A stretch of 64,000 bases of DNA, taken from assembly GCA_025356815.1 (NCBI GenBank), contig JANXQL010000061.1, positions 1-64,000 of the forward strand. The letters are read 5' to 3'. A program made the position numbers and the translations under genes. Positions 17,696 through 26,912 of this stretch are shown one piece after another (within the stretch, counting starts at the first letter, position 1; every line of letters begins with the position of its first letter). This DNA is from Pseudomonadota bacterium. Its GTDB lineage: Bacteria; Pseudomonadota; Gammaproteobacteria; Steroidobacterales; Steroidobacteraceae. A model generated the notes under the pieces. That model was not told the origin of the DNA, did not search any database, and saw only the letters and a program-made list of their open reading frames with translations.

Positions 17696-19768
17696 ATGAA
17701 CCCAGCCGCTGACGCGCCGACCCACCCGACGATGCCCGCCACAACCGATGGCCTGTGGCTGGGGCTCGACACCGGCGGCACCTTCACCGATGCGGTGCTG
17801 CTGGATGGCGAGCGCCGTGTCATCGCGACCGCCAAGGCGCTGACGACGCACTGGGACCTGTCGATCGGCATCGCCGGTGCGATCCGCGCCGTCCTCGCCG
17901 CCCGCCACGCCACCCACAGTCGCGCGCAGATCCGCCTCGTCTCGGTCTCGACCACGCTTGCGACGAACTCGGTCGTGGAGAACCGGTTCAGCCCGATCTG
18001 CACGCTTCTCGTCGGCTTCGACGATGCGATGGTCGAGCGCTCCGGCCTGCAGCGGGACGGGGCGAGCCTGCTCGTGCAGATCCGCGGTGGCCACGATGCG
18101 ACCGGCGAGGAACTCGCGCCGCTGGACGAGGCCGCGGTGCTGGAGGCGGTCCACTCGTGCGAGTCACGCATCGATGCGTTCGCCGTCGCGGCGCGCTTTT
18201 CCGTGCGCAACCCCGCGCACGAACTGCGCATCCGCCAGCTGATCCGCGCTGCATCGCGCAAGTCGGTCACCTGCGCGCACGAACTCAGCTCGAAGCTTGA
18301 TGCCCCGCGCCGTGCGCTGACCGCAGCGCTCAATGCCCGCCTGACGGCGCAGATCCGCCACCTGATCGAGGCGCTCGGCGCGGTACTTCAGGCCGAGTCG
18401 ATCTCGGCCCCGCTGATGATCGTCAAGGGCGACGGCTCGCTGATGCGGGCCGATGTCGCGCTCGAGTACCCCGTCGAGACGATCCTGTCGGGGCCTGCCG
18501 CGAGCGTCGTCGGCGCGGGGTTCCTGACGGGGCTGAAGGACTTTGCCGTCTCGGACATGGGCGGCACGACCACCGACGTCGCGATCGTCAGCCACGGGCG
18601 GCCGCTGATCAACGACCAGGGCGCCCTGATCGGCGGCTGGCGCACCATGGTGCAGGCGGTCGATGTCCGCACGACCGGGCTCGGCGGCGACAGCGAGGTC
18701 GACTTCGACCGCGACACGCGCCTGCGCGTCGGCCCCCGCAAGGCGATGCCGCTGAGCCTGCTTGCACACCATGCGCCGGCGGTACTGGCCGACCTGCGCG
18801 CGCTCGCGGTGCAGGACCGCTTGCCGGACTTCCCGACCCAATACGCCTACCGCAATCCCGATCGCGAGACACCCGCGCACCTCGACGGCCTCGAACGCCG
18901 TGCCTGGGACGCGCTGGATGTAGAGCCGCGGCGCGTCTCGAACGTGGTCCGCAACGTGCCGGGCCTGCAGGCCCTGCGACGTCTCGCCGATGCGCGGCTG
19001 GTCACCATCGCCGCGTTCACGCCCAGCGATGCGATGCACATCCTCGGCAAGCAACAAGGCTGGAATGCCGAGGCGGCCGAGCTCGGCGCACGCATCCTCG
19101 CCACCTTCGAGCGCAACGCCCGCAGCCGCGACCGGGCCTCGACGCCGGTGGAGATCGCCGAACGCACGGCCGAGCACGTGGTGCGTGAATCGGCGCGCAT
19201 CCTCCTGGCCACTGCCCTTGCCCACGATCCGGTGCTCGAACCCCGCGACGGGCGCTACGGACTGCTCGGCGACCAGCTCGTCGAGGACACCATCGCCGGC
19301 CGTCGGTTTTCGGGCCTGCTCGACGCGCGGCTGGCGCTGGGCACGCCGATCGTCGCGATCGGCGCCCCGGTCGGTGCCTACTATCCGGAGGTCGCACGCA
19401 GGCTCGGCGCGCCACTGTCGGTCCCGCCGCACGCGGCGGTCTGCAACGCGGTGGGCGCGGTGGCGGGCGTCGTCTCGCAGACGGTCGACATCGTCGTCAA
19501 CCAGCCGACATTCAAGGTGTTTCGCGTACACGATCCGGCCGGCAGCCGGGACTACGGCGAGGTCGAGGAGGCGCTCGCCCACGCGCGCCGCGTGTCCGCG
19601 GAACTTGCCCTCGCCGCAGCCATTCGCGCCGGCGCCTCCGACCCGCATGTCGAGACCACCGTCACCGAACAGCTGGCCCACATGGGGACGAGCGATTACC
19701 TCGCCGAGGCACGGGTCCGTTCCACCGCCACCGGTCGGCCGCTCGCAGGCGCCGCCCGCGCAGGCTAG
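17696..19768 (+). CDS. Hydantoinase/oxoprolinase-family protein (HyuA type)
   Basis: The product is 690 aa from the ATG at 17696; a TTG 21 bp upstream is an alternative. The ASKHA-type ATP-binding start LGLDTGGTFTDAVLL is near residue 22. The N-terminal domain (STTLATNSVVENR) is followed by the core with SGPAASVVGAGFLTG and SDMGGTTTDVAIV. HyuA-type subunits catalyse ATP-dependent opening of hydantoin or oxoproline rings, normally with a HyuB subunit. No hyuB lies nearby and the gene is followed by a flavin monooxygenase, so the substrate is unknown; it may belong to the single-gene branch of the family. Confidence 0.88.
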   Translation: MNPAADAPTHPTMPATTDGLWLGLDTGGTFTDAVLLDGERRVIATAKALTTHWDLSIGIAGAIRAVLAARHATHSRAQIRLVSVSTTLATNSVVENRFSPICTLLVGFDDAMVERSGLQRDGASLLVQIRGGHDATGEELAPLDEAAVLEAVHSCESRIDAFAVAARFSVRNPAHELRIRQLIRAASRKSVTCAHELSSKLDAPRRALTAALNARLTAQIRHLIEALGAVLQAESISAPLMIVKGDGSLMRADVALEYPVETILSGPAASVVGAGFLTGLKDFAVSDMGGTTTDVAIVSHGRPLINDQGALIGGWRTMVQAVDVRTTGLGGDSEVDFDRDTRLRVGPRKAMPLSLLAHHAPAVLADLRALAVQDRLPDFPTQYAYRNPDRETPAHLDGLERRAWDALDVEPRRVSNVVRNVPGLQALRRLADARLVTIAAFTPSDAMHILGKQQGWNAEAAELGARILATFERNARSRDRASTPVEIAERTAEHVVRESARILLATALAHDPVLEPRDGRYGLLGDQLVEDTIAGRRFSGLLDARLALGTPIVAIGAPVGAYYPEVARRLGAPLSVPPHAAVCNAVGAVAGVVSQTVDIVVNQPTFKVFRVHDPAGSRDYGEVEEALAHARRVSAELALAAAIRAGASDPHVETTVTEQLAHMGTSDYLAEARVRSTATGRPLAGAARAG

Positions 19769-19811
19769 TCGCGCTACAGTGCCGACTTCCGGGGCGACCG
19801 ACGGGACGGCC

Positions 19812-21305
19812 ATGGCAGCGGCGATGCAATCGACGGAACCTGAGGTCGTAATCCTCGGTGCCGGCATGTCCGGCATCGCGGTCGCGGTCGCGCTGCAGCA
19901 CGCCGGCATCCACTCGTTCCTGCTGCTGGAGCAGTCGGCGGGCGTCGGTGGCACCTGGTGGGACAATCGCTATCCCGGTGCGCAATGCGACGTGCCCTCG
20001 CACCTGTACAGCTTCTCGTTCGACCCGAACCCAGACTGGTCACGGGCGTTCGCGCCAGGCGCCGAGATCCAGGCCTACGTGGAACGCTGTGTCGCAAAGC
20101 ACGGGCTGCAGTCCCATCTTCGGCTCGGGACTCGGGTCACGGCCGCGCGCTGGGACGCGGCGTCCGGCCGCTGGCAGGTCGAGACCGACCAGGGGACGCT
20201 GCGCCCGCGCGTGTTCGTCGTCAGCCTCGGGCCGCTGAACCATCCGCGACTGCCGCCTGGCATCGAGGCGTTCCAGGGCGAGGTGATGCACACCGCGCGC
20301 TGGAACCCCGACTACGACTTCCAGGGCAAGCGGGTTGCCGTGATCGGCAGCGCGGCGAGTGCGGTGCAGGCGATCCCGCCGCTGGCGACGATCGCCGCCC
20401 GGCTCACAGTGTTCCAGCGCACGCCGTCGTGGATCGTCGCGCGGCCCGACCGGCGCTTTTTGCGGATCGAGCGCCTGCTGTTCAGGCTGCGCCCGTGGGC
20501 GCGCCTGTACCGGGGGTGGCTCTACTGGCAGTTCGAGTCGCGCTTCAGCGCGTTCCGCGGCCGCGGCCCGGCGCACTGGCTGCTGCGGCAGATGGCCCGG
20601 CGCCAGCTCGAGGCCCAGGTCCCGGACCGCGTGCTGCGGGAACGCCTGCGACCGACCTACCCGATCGGCTGCAAGCGGATCCTGCTGAGCAACGAGTACT
20701 ATCCAGCGCTTGCGCGCCCGAACGTCGCGCTCCTGGCCCAGGCGGCCGCCGGCTTCACGGCCGATGGCATCGTCGCGGACGACGGCACGAAGCTCGAGGT
20801 CGATGCCATCGTGTGCGCGACGGGCTTCGACACACTCGATCCGCTCGCGGCCCTTTCCGTGACAGGCCGCGACGGGATCCGTCTGCAGGACGCGTGGGCG
20901 GACGGTCCGGAGGCCTACCGGGGCGTCGCCGTGCCGGGCTTTCCCAATCTCTTTCTGATGCTGGGGCCGAACACCGCCACCGGCCATACCTCGGTGCTGA
21001 TCCCGATCGAGGCACAGGCCCGGCACGTCGCCGCCTGCGCGCTCGAACTGCGCAGGCGTCGCGCCGCCAGCCTCGAGGTGCGCGCAGCCCCGACGCAGCG
21101 CTACAACCAGTGGATACAGGCTCGCTTGGCGGGGACGGTCTGGGCCTCGCCGGCGTGCGACAGCTGGTACAAGATCAAGGCCGGCAAGGTCCTTGCGATC
21201 TACCCCGGTTACATCACCCGCTACGCCCTGAGCGTGCGACGACCACGCTACGCCGACTATCTCTTCTCACCCGGCGGCGACGCCATGGGAGACTCACATG
21301 GGTAG
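19812..21305 (+). CDS. Flavin-dependent monooxygenase, probable Baeyer-Villiger type
   Basis: The product is 497 aa from the ATG at 19812. It has an FAD Rossmann motif GAGMSG at 16-21, the segment GVGGTWWDNRYPGAQCDVPS, and an exact Baeyer-Villiger fingerprint F-x-G-x-x-x-H-x-x-x-W (FQGEVMHTARW, residues 154-164). The NADPH-binding motif GSAASA is at about 179-184. Enzymes of this class insert oxygen next to a ketone to give an ester or lactone. The gene overlaps the next one, an alpha/beta hydrolase, by 8 bp, which suggests that the ester product is hydrolysed by the coupled partner. Confidence 0.9.
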   Translation: MAAAMQSTEPEVVILGAGMSGIAVAVALQHAGIHSFLLLEQSAGVGGTWWDNRYPGAQCDVPSHLYSFSFDPNPDWSRAFAPGAEIQAYVERCVAKHGLQSHLRLGTRVTAARWDAASGRWQVETDQGTLRPRVFVVSLGPLNHPRLPPGIEAFQGEVMHTARWNPDYDFQGKRVAVIGSAASAVQAIPPLATIAARLTVFQRTPSWIVARPDRRFLRIERLLFRLRPWARLYRGWLYWQFESRFSAFRGRGPAHWLLRQMARRQLEAQVPDRVLRERLRPTYPIGCKRILLSNEYYPALARPNVALLAQAAAGFTADGIVADDGTKLEVDAIVCATGFDTLDPLAALSVTGRDGIRLQDAWADGPEAYRGVAVPGFPNLFLMLGPNTATGHTSVLIPIEAQARHVAACALELRRRRAASLEVRAAPTQRYNQWIQARLAGTVWASPACDSWYKIKAGKVLAIYPGYITRYALSVRRPRYADYLFSPGGDAMGDSHG

Positions 21306-22236
21306 CATCGGCTGGATCCTGCTGTCACTGCTGGCCGTGACGGTCTGGGCGTTTGCGACCTCGCCGAGCGCGGCCGGGGCATGGCTCGCGCTGGAGCGCC
21401 GTCGCGCGGGGCTCCGGCCGCGCACCGCGAGCATCCCGGGCTTCACGCTGCCGTACCTGGAAGGGGGCCGGGGCGAGCCGCTGTTGCTGGTGCATGGATT
21501 CGGCGGCGACAAGGACAACTTCACGCGCATCGCCCCGTTCCTGACGCACCGCTTCCGGGTGATCGCGGTCGACCTGCCGGGCTTCGGCGCGGCGAGTCGG
21601 GATGACACGGCCTCCTACGATATCGCCTCGCAGGTCGAGCGCCTGTATCGCTTCGCGGCGCAGCTCGGCCTGACTCGCTTTCATCTCGGCGGCAACTCGA
21701 TGGGAGGCTTCATCGCCGCGCGCTATGCCGCAAGTTACCCGCGCGAGGTTCGCTCGCTATGGCTGCTCGACGCCGCCGGCTGCGAGGGTGCGTTCGATAC
21801 CGCCGCCCTGCGCAGCTATGAGCAGGACGGCAAGACGGTACTGCTGGTGCGCACGCGCGCCGAGTTTGATGTACTGCTCGCGACGGCGATGCACCGGCCG
21901 CCGTGGCTGCCGCGCGCGCTGCGCCAGGCGCTCGCCCTGCGCGCGATCGCGGACCGGCCGCTGCACGAGCGCATCTTGCGCGAGATCGGCGCGGGCTCCC
22001 CGTCCCTCGATGCCGTCTACCCCTCCATCGAAGCACCGACGCTGATCGTCTGGGGACGGGAGGACCGGATCCTGAACCCCGCGGTCGCCGCCCGGATGCA
22101 GGCGCTGATCCCCGCCAGCCAGTGCGTGCTGCTGGATGGGATCGGGCACATGCCGATGGTCGAGTGCCCACGGCGCGCCGCGGCCGACCTGATCGCATTC
22201 ATCGACGCCGCCGACAAGGGTCGCGCGGACGGCTAG
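21298..22236 (+). CDS. Alpha/beta-hydrolase
   Basis: The 312-aa protein has an N-terminal hydrophobic helix (residues about 4-22), which may anchor it in the membrane. The hydrolase fold includes the oxyanion segment LLLVHGFGGDKDNF, a nucleophile elbow GGNSMGG (Ser134), the acid in WGREDRIL and the base in DGIGHMPM. The ATG lies inside the end of the monooxygenase gene, so translation is probably coupled. Hydrolysis of the monooxygenase's ester product is the natural reading but is unproven. Its stop overlaps the stop of the convergent deacetylase gene. Confidence 0.88.
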   Translation: MGSIGWILLSLLAVTVWAFATSPSAAGAWLALERRRAGLRPRTASIPGFTLPYLEGGRGEPLLLVHGFGGDKDNFTRIAPFLTHRFRVIAVDLPGFGAASRDDTASYDIASQVERLYRFAAQLGLTRFHLGGNSMGGFIAARYAASYPREVRSLWLLDAAGCEGAFDTAALRSYEQDGKTVLLVRTRAEFDVLLATAMHRPPWLPRALRQALALRAIADRPLHERILREIGAGSPSLDAVYPSIEAPTLIVWGREDRILNPAVAARMQALIPASQCVLLDGIGHMPMVECPRRAAADLIAFIDAADKGRADG

Positions 22237-22940
22237 CGCTGGCCGAGACGTTCCTCGATCGTCACGAAGCGAAAGCCGCGTGCCGTCAGGCCGTCGACGA
22301 TGCGCGGCAACGCCTCCGCGGTGTGCCAGCCGCGGCCGTTGACGTGGAAGATCAGGATGTCACCGGCACGCGTGCGCTGCAGGGTCTGCTCGACGAGCAT
22401 GTCTGCATCGATGTCGCGCGCGGGGTCGCCCTCCGTCCAGCGCCAGTGGACGACACGGTAGCCCATCGCCTCGACCACGCCGACCGTGCGCTCGTCGGCA
22501 TGCCCGCCGGGGAAGCGAAACAGCGTCGGGCGCCGCCCGACGACCCGCTCGAGCGCCCGCGCGGCCTCGGTCACCTCACCGCGCACCTGCTCGTCCGAGA
22601 GCAGGCGCATGTCGCGCGGATGGGACCAGGAATGATTCTGGATCGAGACGCCGGGATTCGCCGCCAGTGCGCGCACCTCCGACTCATGGTCGCGTGCGAA
22701 TCGGCCGCCCATGAATATCGTGAACGGCACGCCGCGCGCGACCAGAAAATCCGTGATGCCATGGTCCAGGCGCGTGGGCTTTCTGGCCTGGCAGGCATCG
22801 AAGCTCAGCGCGACCACGCGCTCCTTGTCCGGCAGGCGCGTCACGACCGAGGTCGGCAGCGGCGGTTCGGCCGCCTGGACGGCGTTCGCCAGCGCGAGCA
22901 CGACCGCAAGGAGGCACGCGCGGTTCACCCTGCCCGCCAC
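22233..22940 (-). CDS. Secreted polysaccharide deacetylase-family protein (NodB fold)
   Basis: The 235-aa protein has a signal peptide (cut near VQA/AEPP). NodB motif 1 appears as ALSFDACQ at 44-51 instead of TFDDG, so the second, usually metal-binding Asp is Ala. Motif 2 is intact as NHSWSHP and motif 3 as FRFPGGHAD; later motifs appear as W.W..GDPARD and IFHVNGRGWHT. A group of deacetylase-like proteins with FDAC is known to me, so this may be functional with altered metal binding. Its start overlaps the end of the GNAT gene by 16 bp. Confidence 0.85.
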   Translation of the reverse strand: MAGRVNRACLLAVVLALANAVQAAEPPLPTSVVTRLPDKERVVALSFDACQARKPTRLDHGITDFLVARGVPFTIFMGGRFARDHESEVRALAANPGVSIQNHSWSHPRDMRLLSDEQVRGEVTEAARALERVVGRRPTLFRFPGGHADERTVGVVEAMGYRVVHWRWTEGDPARDIDADMLVEQTLQRTRAGDILIFHVNGRGWHTAEALPRIVDGLTARGFRFVTIEERLGQR

Positions 22941-23434
22941 TCGCTCCGCAGGATCGACATGATCACGCGATCGACGCAGCTGCCGTCCGGCAGCCTATAG
23001 GCCTGCCGCAGCAGGCCGTCCTCGCTCATCCCGACGACGCGGTACACATGTCGCGCACGCTCGTTGTGGGTGAACACATCCAGCCAGAGACGGTCACTGG
23101 AGGTGTTCGTGAACACCCAGTCGAACACAGCGTGAAGCAGGCGCCGGCCGAAGCCGGCGCCCGGCGAGGTGACCGCGATGCGCTTGATCTTGGTGCCCTC
23201 GTGAGGATCCGCGAGCGGCTGCAGGATCACGAAGCCCTGCGGGTCACCGCCAGAGGGCGACCCCACGAGGTAGTGGGTATCGGCCCGGGCCATCGCCGCG
23301 ACATGCTCGGCATGGCTCCACTGGCCCGTCAGGCGTTCGTAGCCGGGCAGGCGCTCTGTTGCGCAGATGTACGCGAGGTCGTCGGCCCGCGCCGGGCGCA
23401 GGATCGTGGCGCCGGCCGGTGCCGCCGCGGACAC
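22925..23434 (-). CDS. GNAT-family N-acetyltransferase
   Basis: The product is 169 aa from a GTG at 23434; the frame is open further upstream but there it runs through the DUF4404 gene. The GNAT fold begins ATILRPARADDLAYICATER, with the acetyl-CoA-binding region KIKRIAVTSPGAGFGRRLLH (a variant of Q/RxxGxG/A) and DVFTHNERARHVYRVVGM. This resembles ribosomal-protein-alanine or small-molecule acetyltransferases; the substrate is unknown. It begins 4 bp after the DUF4404 stop and overlaps the deacetylase gene, so the three are likely co-transcribed. Confidence 0.85.
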   Translation of the reverse strand: MSAAAPAGATILRPARADDLAYICATERLPGYERLTGQWSHAEHVAAMARADTHYLVGSPSGGDPQGFVILQPLADPHEGTKIKRIAVTSPGAGFGRRLLHAVFDWVFTNTSSDRLWLDVFTHNERARHVYRVVGMSEDGLLRQAYRLPDGSCVDRVIMSILRSEWRAG

Positions 23435-23438
23435 GCGC

Positions 23439-23684
23439 CTAGATTCCGGCCTTGCCGAGGACATCGGCAACCTGGCGCAGCGCCGCCGCGACGGCCGGAT
23501 GACCAGCCTCGAAGCCGACCGCCAGTTCCTCGAGGCTGCCGGGCGTGGCCTGCGTGCGGACACCGAGCTTCTCGATGTCCGCGACGACGACGCTCAGCAG
23601 CCGGCGAGCTTCGGCATCCACCACCGGTGTGCGGGCCAGCTCCTCGTGTACTTGCGCGAGCAGGGCGTTTAGTTCCTGGGACAT
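23439..23684 (-). CDS. DUF4404-family protein
   Basis: The 81-aa soluble helical protein (MSQELNALLAQVHEELAR, later GSLEELAVGFEAGHP and a C-terminal ADVLGKAGI) matches the DUF4404 pattern of small cytoplasmic proteins common in gammaproteobacteria. A GGAG ribosome site lies 9 nt before the ATG. Function is unknown. It is followed at once by the GNAT gene. Confidence 0.85.
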   Translation of the reverse strand: MSQELNALLAQVHEELARTPVVDAEARRLLSVVVADIEKLGVRTQATPGSLEELAVGFEAGHPAVAAALRQVADVLGKAGI

Positions 23685-23759
23685 CTTTGCAACTCCGGCA
23701 GATCGACGGGGAACAGGCCCCCATTCTATGCGATCGCGGGCCGCCCGCGCGGCCAGCGC

Positions 23760-24352
23760 CTACAGCGCCGCGAACGACAGCGCCGACTCGCTCCATCTCG
23801 GCGCCCGTGCGAGCGCCGCCAGCACCTCGTCGGGGCCCGCGACGACCGTCCACATGTCGCCGTGTCGCGGCGCCATGAAGCGCTCGTCAATCGCAGCCTC
23901 CAGCAGCGCGATCAGCGGCGCGTAGTAGCCGCGCACATTGACGATCACGACCGGCGCGAGGAACAAGCCGAGGTGTTTGAGCGATATCGCCTCGAGCAGT
24001 TCCTCGAACGTCCCGCAGCCGCCGGCAGGGCGACGACCGCGTCGCCCTGCGCCAGCATGCGCTGCTTGCGCGTGCGCATGTCGTCGACCACATGCAACTT
24101 GGACAGGCTGGCGTGCGCGACCTCCAGCTCCTGCAGCAGACGCGGCAGCACACCGACGACGCGACCGCCGCGCAACAGCGCGCCGTCCGCGACCGCGCCC
24201 ATCGTCCCGCTGCGGCTGCCGCCGTAGACCACCCCACAGCCGGCCTCCGCCAGCACTTCGCCAAGCCGCCGCGCAGCCTCGTGATAGGCAGGATCGCAGC
24301 TGCCACTCGAGGCGCAGTAGACACATACCGTCCAGGAGGTCCGCTCATCCAT
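23760..24352 (-). pseudogene. LOG-family (lysine decarboxylase-like) nucleotide hydrolase, frameshifted
   Basis: LOG proteins cleave nucleoside monophosphates to free base and ribose phosphate. The first part, from the ATG at 24352, reads VCVYCASSGSCDPAYHEAAR, then VVYGGSRSGTMGAVADGAL and DDMRTRKQRMLAQGDAVVAL. The PGGxGTxxE motif is broken: the frame reads ALPAAAG, and one base later resumes as GGCGTFEELLEAISLKHLG and runs to the stop at 23760. The shift lies at about 24021-24025, where one G in a cc(g)ggc run is missing. Restored, the protein would be 197 aa, the usual LOG length. Either a real inactivating deletion or a sequence error. Confidence 0.85.
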
Positions 24353-24424
24353 TGGCCAGCACCGCCAGCACCAGAGAGCCATTCTAGCCACTGCCGGCCA
24401 GTCCCGATCGCGCATAATCCGCAC

Positions 24425-25480
24425 ATGTCGCTCGCTGATTTCGTGCACGACGCGCTGGCGCCGCTGCGGGGCCCACCCGCGTGGCTGGTCTTGGTCGTGA
24501 CGCCGTTGTACTGGCTGGCCGGGATGGCCGGGATGGTCGGCATCCCTCTGCTGGCCGTGCTGGGCGGCTGGGTGTGGACCTACACGTTCCTGATGATCGA
24601 GGCGACGGCGCACGGCCTGCCCCCGCCGGTGCTGTCGATCGAGAAGACCAGCCCGTGGCACGAGCCGCGCGCGCTGTTCCCCTTGCTGGTCGCGCTCATC
24701 GTCGGCTGGGCGATGGCAAGGCTCGGCGGGAACGCGAGTCCCGCGGCTATCGTCGCGCTCGTCGCCCTCGCCCTGATCCTGATGCCGGCAAGCTTCGCGG
24801 TGCTTTCGATCGAGGACGGCATCGCGCGCGCGCTGTGGCCGCCGGCGCTCTTGAGGGTGGTCGTGGGGCTGGGTCCCCGGTACCTGGCGCTCCTCGCGCT
24901 AGGAGCGGTCTATGCGGTGCTGCTGGCGGTTCTGGCCCGGCACCTGCCGGTGATCCTGATGGCGGCGCTGGCTCAGTTCGCGCTGTTCTCCTGCGCCGCG
25001 GCCCTGGGTCGCTCTCTGTACCGACGTCGCGATGCGCTCGCCCTGGAGGCCTGGCAGGCGCCGGAGCGCGACGAGCAGCGCGCCGCGCTTGCGGCCGGCC
25101 GCAGGGCAGAGACGGTGGCGACAGAGATCTACGGCCTGCTGCGCGCCAAGCAAGGCGCCGAGGCGGCCGCCCGCGCCGATGCCTGGCTCGCGACGGAGGG
25201 TGCCTCGCCGGACGCCTGCCGCTGGTTGCGGGACCGTGCCCTGGAATGGGACGAGCAGCGACTGGCCAACCGCCTGGACGGCGCTCTCCTGTCGCGACTG
25301 GTCGCCCTGCGTCGGCTCGGCGAGGCGCTCGCCGTGCTGGAGGGCTGCTGGCAACGTGGGGGCACGCCGGCACTCACGCCCGCAGAGGTCGATGCCCTGC
25401 TCGCGGTGGCCGAACGCGCCGGCCAGGACGATGCCGTGGCGCGTCTGCACACGATGAGGTCGCATCCGGCTAGTGACTAG
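24425..25480 (+). CDS. Membrane protein of unknown function, 351 aa
   Basis: The N-terminal 200 residues hold several membrane helices (WLVLVVTPLYWLAGMAGM, then helices near 95-125 and 150-185). The middle segment AVLSIEDGIARALWPPAL recalls DUF4013-type and related multi-span proteins. Residues of about 215-351 are soluble, helical and TPR-like in pattern, with AKQGAEAAARADAWLATEG and ALRRLGEALAVLEGCWQRG. It is divergent from the LOG gene with a 72-bp spacer and is followed by sdaA. I do not recognise a defined family. Confidence 0.75.
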   Translation: MSLADFVHDALAPLRGPPAWLVLVVTPLYWLAGMAGMVGIPLLAVLGGWVWTYTFLMIEATAHGLPPPVLSIEKTSPWHEPRALFPLLVALIVGWAMARLGGNASPAAIVALVALALILMPASFAVLSIEDGIARALWPPALLRVVVGLGPRYLALLALGAVYAVLLAVLARHLPVILMAALAQFALFSCAAALGRSLYRRRDALALEAWQAPERDEQRAALAAGRRAETVATEIYGLLRAKQGAEAAARADAWLATEGASPDACRWLRDRALEWDEQRLANRLDGALLSRLVALRRLGEALAVLEGCWQRGGTPALTPAEVDALLAVAERAGQDDAVARLHTMRSHPASD

Positions 25481-25526
25481 CAGCGGACGGATTGCGGCCT
25501 CGCGAGCGCCGCGTCAGACTCGACCC

Positions 25527-26897
25527 ATGACACTCAGCGTCCTGGATATCTTCAAGATCGGCATCGGGCCGTCGAGCTCCCACACGATGGGACCGATGAA
25601 CGCCGCGCGACGTTTCGTGCTCGATCTGATCGAGCGGGAGCAGCTGGCGACGACGACGCAGGTCGGCGTGCAGTTGTACGGCTCGCTCGCGCTCACGGGG
25701 CGCGGCCACTGCACGGACCTTGCAATCCTGCTCGGCCTCGAAGGCCATTCGCCGGAAGGGCTCGATCCATTGATCGTCCCACCGACGCTGGAGCGGATTC
25801 GCGGCAGCGGCCGGCTCAATCTGGCAGGCGCCCGGGAAATCGCGTTCGACGAACCCATGGACGTGCTCTGGCACCGCGACCAGACCCTGCCGGGACACTC
25901 GAACGGCATGCGCTTCACCGCGCTCGCCGCCGACGGCTCGCTGCTGTGCCGCGAGGAGTACTACTCGACCGGCGGCGGCTTCGTGGCGCGCGCGGACGAA
26001 CTCGCGGCGCCTTCCGCGGCCGCGCCCGCGGTCGTGGTGCCCTACCCGTTCGATTCGGCAGCGGAGCTGCTTGACCGCGCCCGTGGCGCGGGCCTCGAAC
26101 TGTACGAACTGGTCATGGCCAACGAGGATGCCTATCGCGAGCGCGCGCAGACGCGCGCCGCGCTGCTGAAGATCTGGGGCGTCATGCAGGCGTGCATCGA
26201 GCGCGGATTCGCGGCGCAGGGCATGTTGCCGGGCGTCCTCAAGGTGCGCAGGCGCGCACCGAAGATGCATCGCCAGCTGCTCGAGACGACGGTCGCCTCA
26301 CCGATGCAGGCGATGGACTGGGTCAACGCGTTCGCGCTCGCGGTCAACGAGGAGAACGCCGCCGGCGGCCGGATCGTCACCGCGCCGACCAACGGCGCCG
26401 CTGGCATCGTCCCTGCTGTACTCACCTATTACCGCCGATTCGAGCCTGGCGCCTCCGACGAGGGCGTCCTGCGCTTCCTGCTCGTCGGCGCCGCAATCGG
26501 CATGCTCTACAAAAAGAATGCCTCGATTTCCGGGGCAGAGATGGGTTGCCAGGGCGAAGTTGGCGTCGCCTGCTCGATGGCGGCCGGCGGGCTCGTCGCG
26601 GCGCTCAACGGTACCAATTCGCAGATCGAGAACGCGGCCGAGATCGGCATGGAACACAATCTCGGCCTCACCTGCGATCCGATCGCGGGCCTCGTGCAGA
26701 TCCCCTGCATCGAGCGCAACGCGATGGGCGCGGTCAAGGCGATCAACGCCGCGCGCCTCGCGATGCGAGGCGACGGCACTCACAAGGTCACGCTCGATCA
26801 GGTGATCGCGACCATGCGCCAGACGGGCGAGGACATGTCCTCGATCTACAAGGAAACCTCGCAGGGCGGACTCGCGGTCAACGTCCCGGAGTGCTGA
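25527..26897 (+). CDS. sdaA: L-serine dehydratase, single-chain iron-sulfur type
   Basis: The product is 456 aa from the ATG at 25527. The N-terminal domain starts with [16 protein letters not shown], the substrate-binding signature. The C-terminal catalytic domain has [20 protein letters not shown] and the iron-sulfur cysteines in [22 protein letters not shown] and [10 protein letters not shown]. The enzyme deaminates serine to pyruvate and ammonia. It ends 16 bp before the end of the convergent ppc gene. Confidence 0.95.
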   Translation: MTLSVLDIFKIGIGPSSSHTMGPMNAARRFVLDLIEREQLATTTQVGVQLYGSLALTGRGHCTDLAILLGLEGHSPEGLDPLIVPPTLERIRGSGRLNLAGAREIAFDEPMDVLWHRDQTLPGHSNGMRFTALAADGSLLCREEYYSTGGGFVARADELAAPSAAAPAVVVPYPFDSAAELLDRARGAGLELYELVMANEDAYRERAQTRAALLKIWGVMQACIERGFAAQGMLPGVLKVRRRAPKMHRQLLETTVASPMQAMDWVNAFALAVNEENAAGGRIVTAPTNGAAGIVPAVLTYYRRFEPGASDEGVLRFLLVGAAIGMLYKKNASISGAEMGCQGEVGVACSMAAGGLVAALNGTNSQIENAAEIGMEHNLGLTCDPIAGLVQIPCIERNAMGAVKAINAARLAMRGDGTHKVTLDQVIATMRQTGEDMSSIYKETSQGGLAVNVPEC

Positions 26898-26912
26898 GCA
26901 GCGACGGGCCGG

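Noticed and set aside
18164-19966. 600-codon minus-strand open frame opposite the hydantoinase gene
   Set aside because: Arg/Gly/Asp-rich translation with no family pattern; the plus strand carries a full HyuA-type enzyme. Long antisense frames are expected at this GC content.
19958-21340. 460-codon plus-strand frame overlapping the monooxygenase
   Set aside because: Different frame of the same strand; Arg/Pro/Gly-rich and without the flavoprotein motifs.
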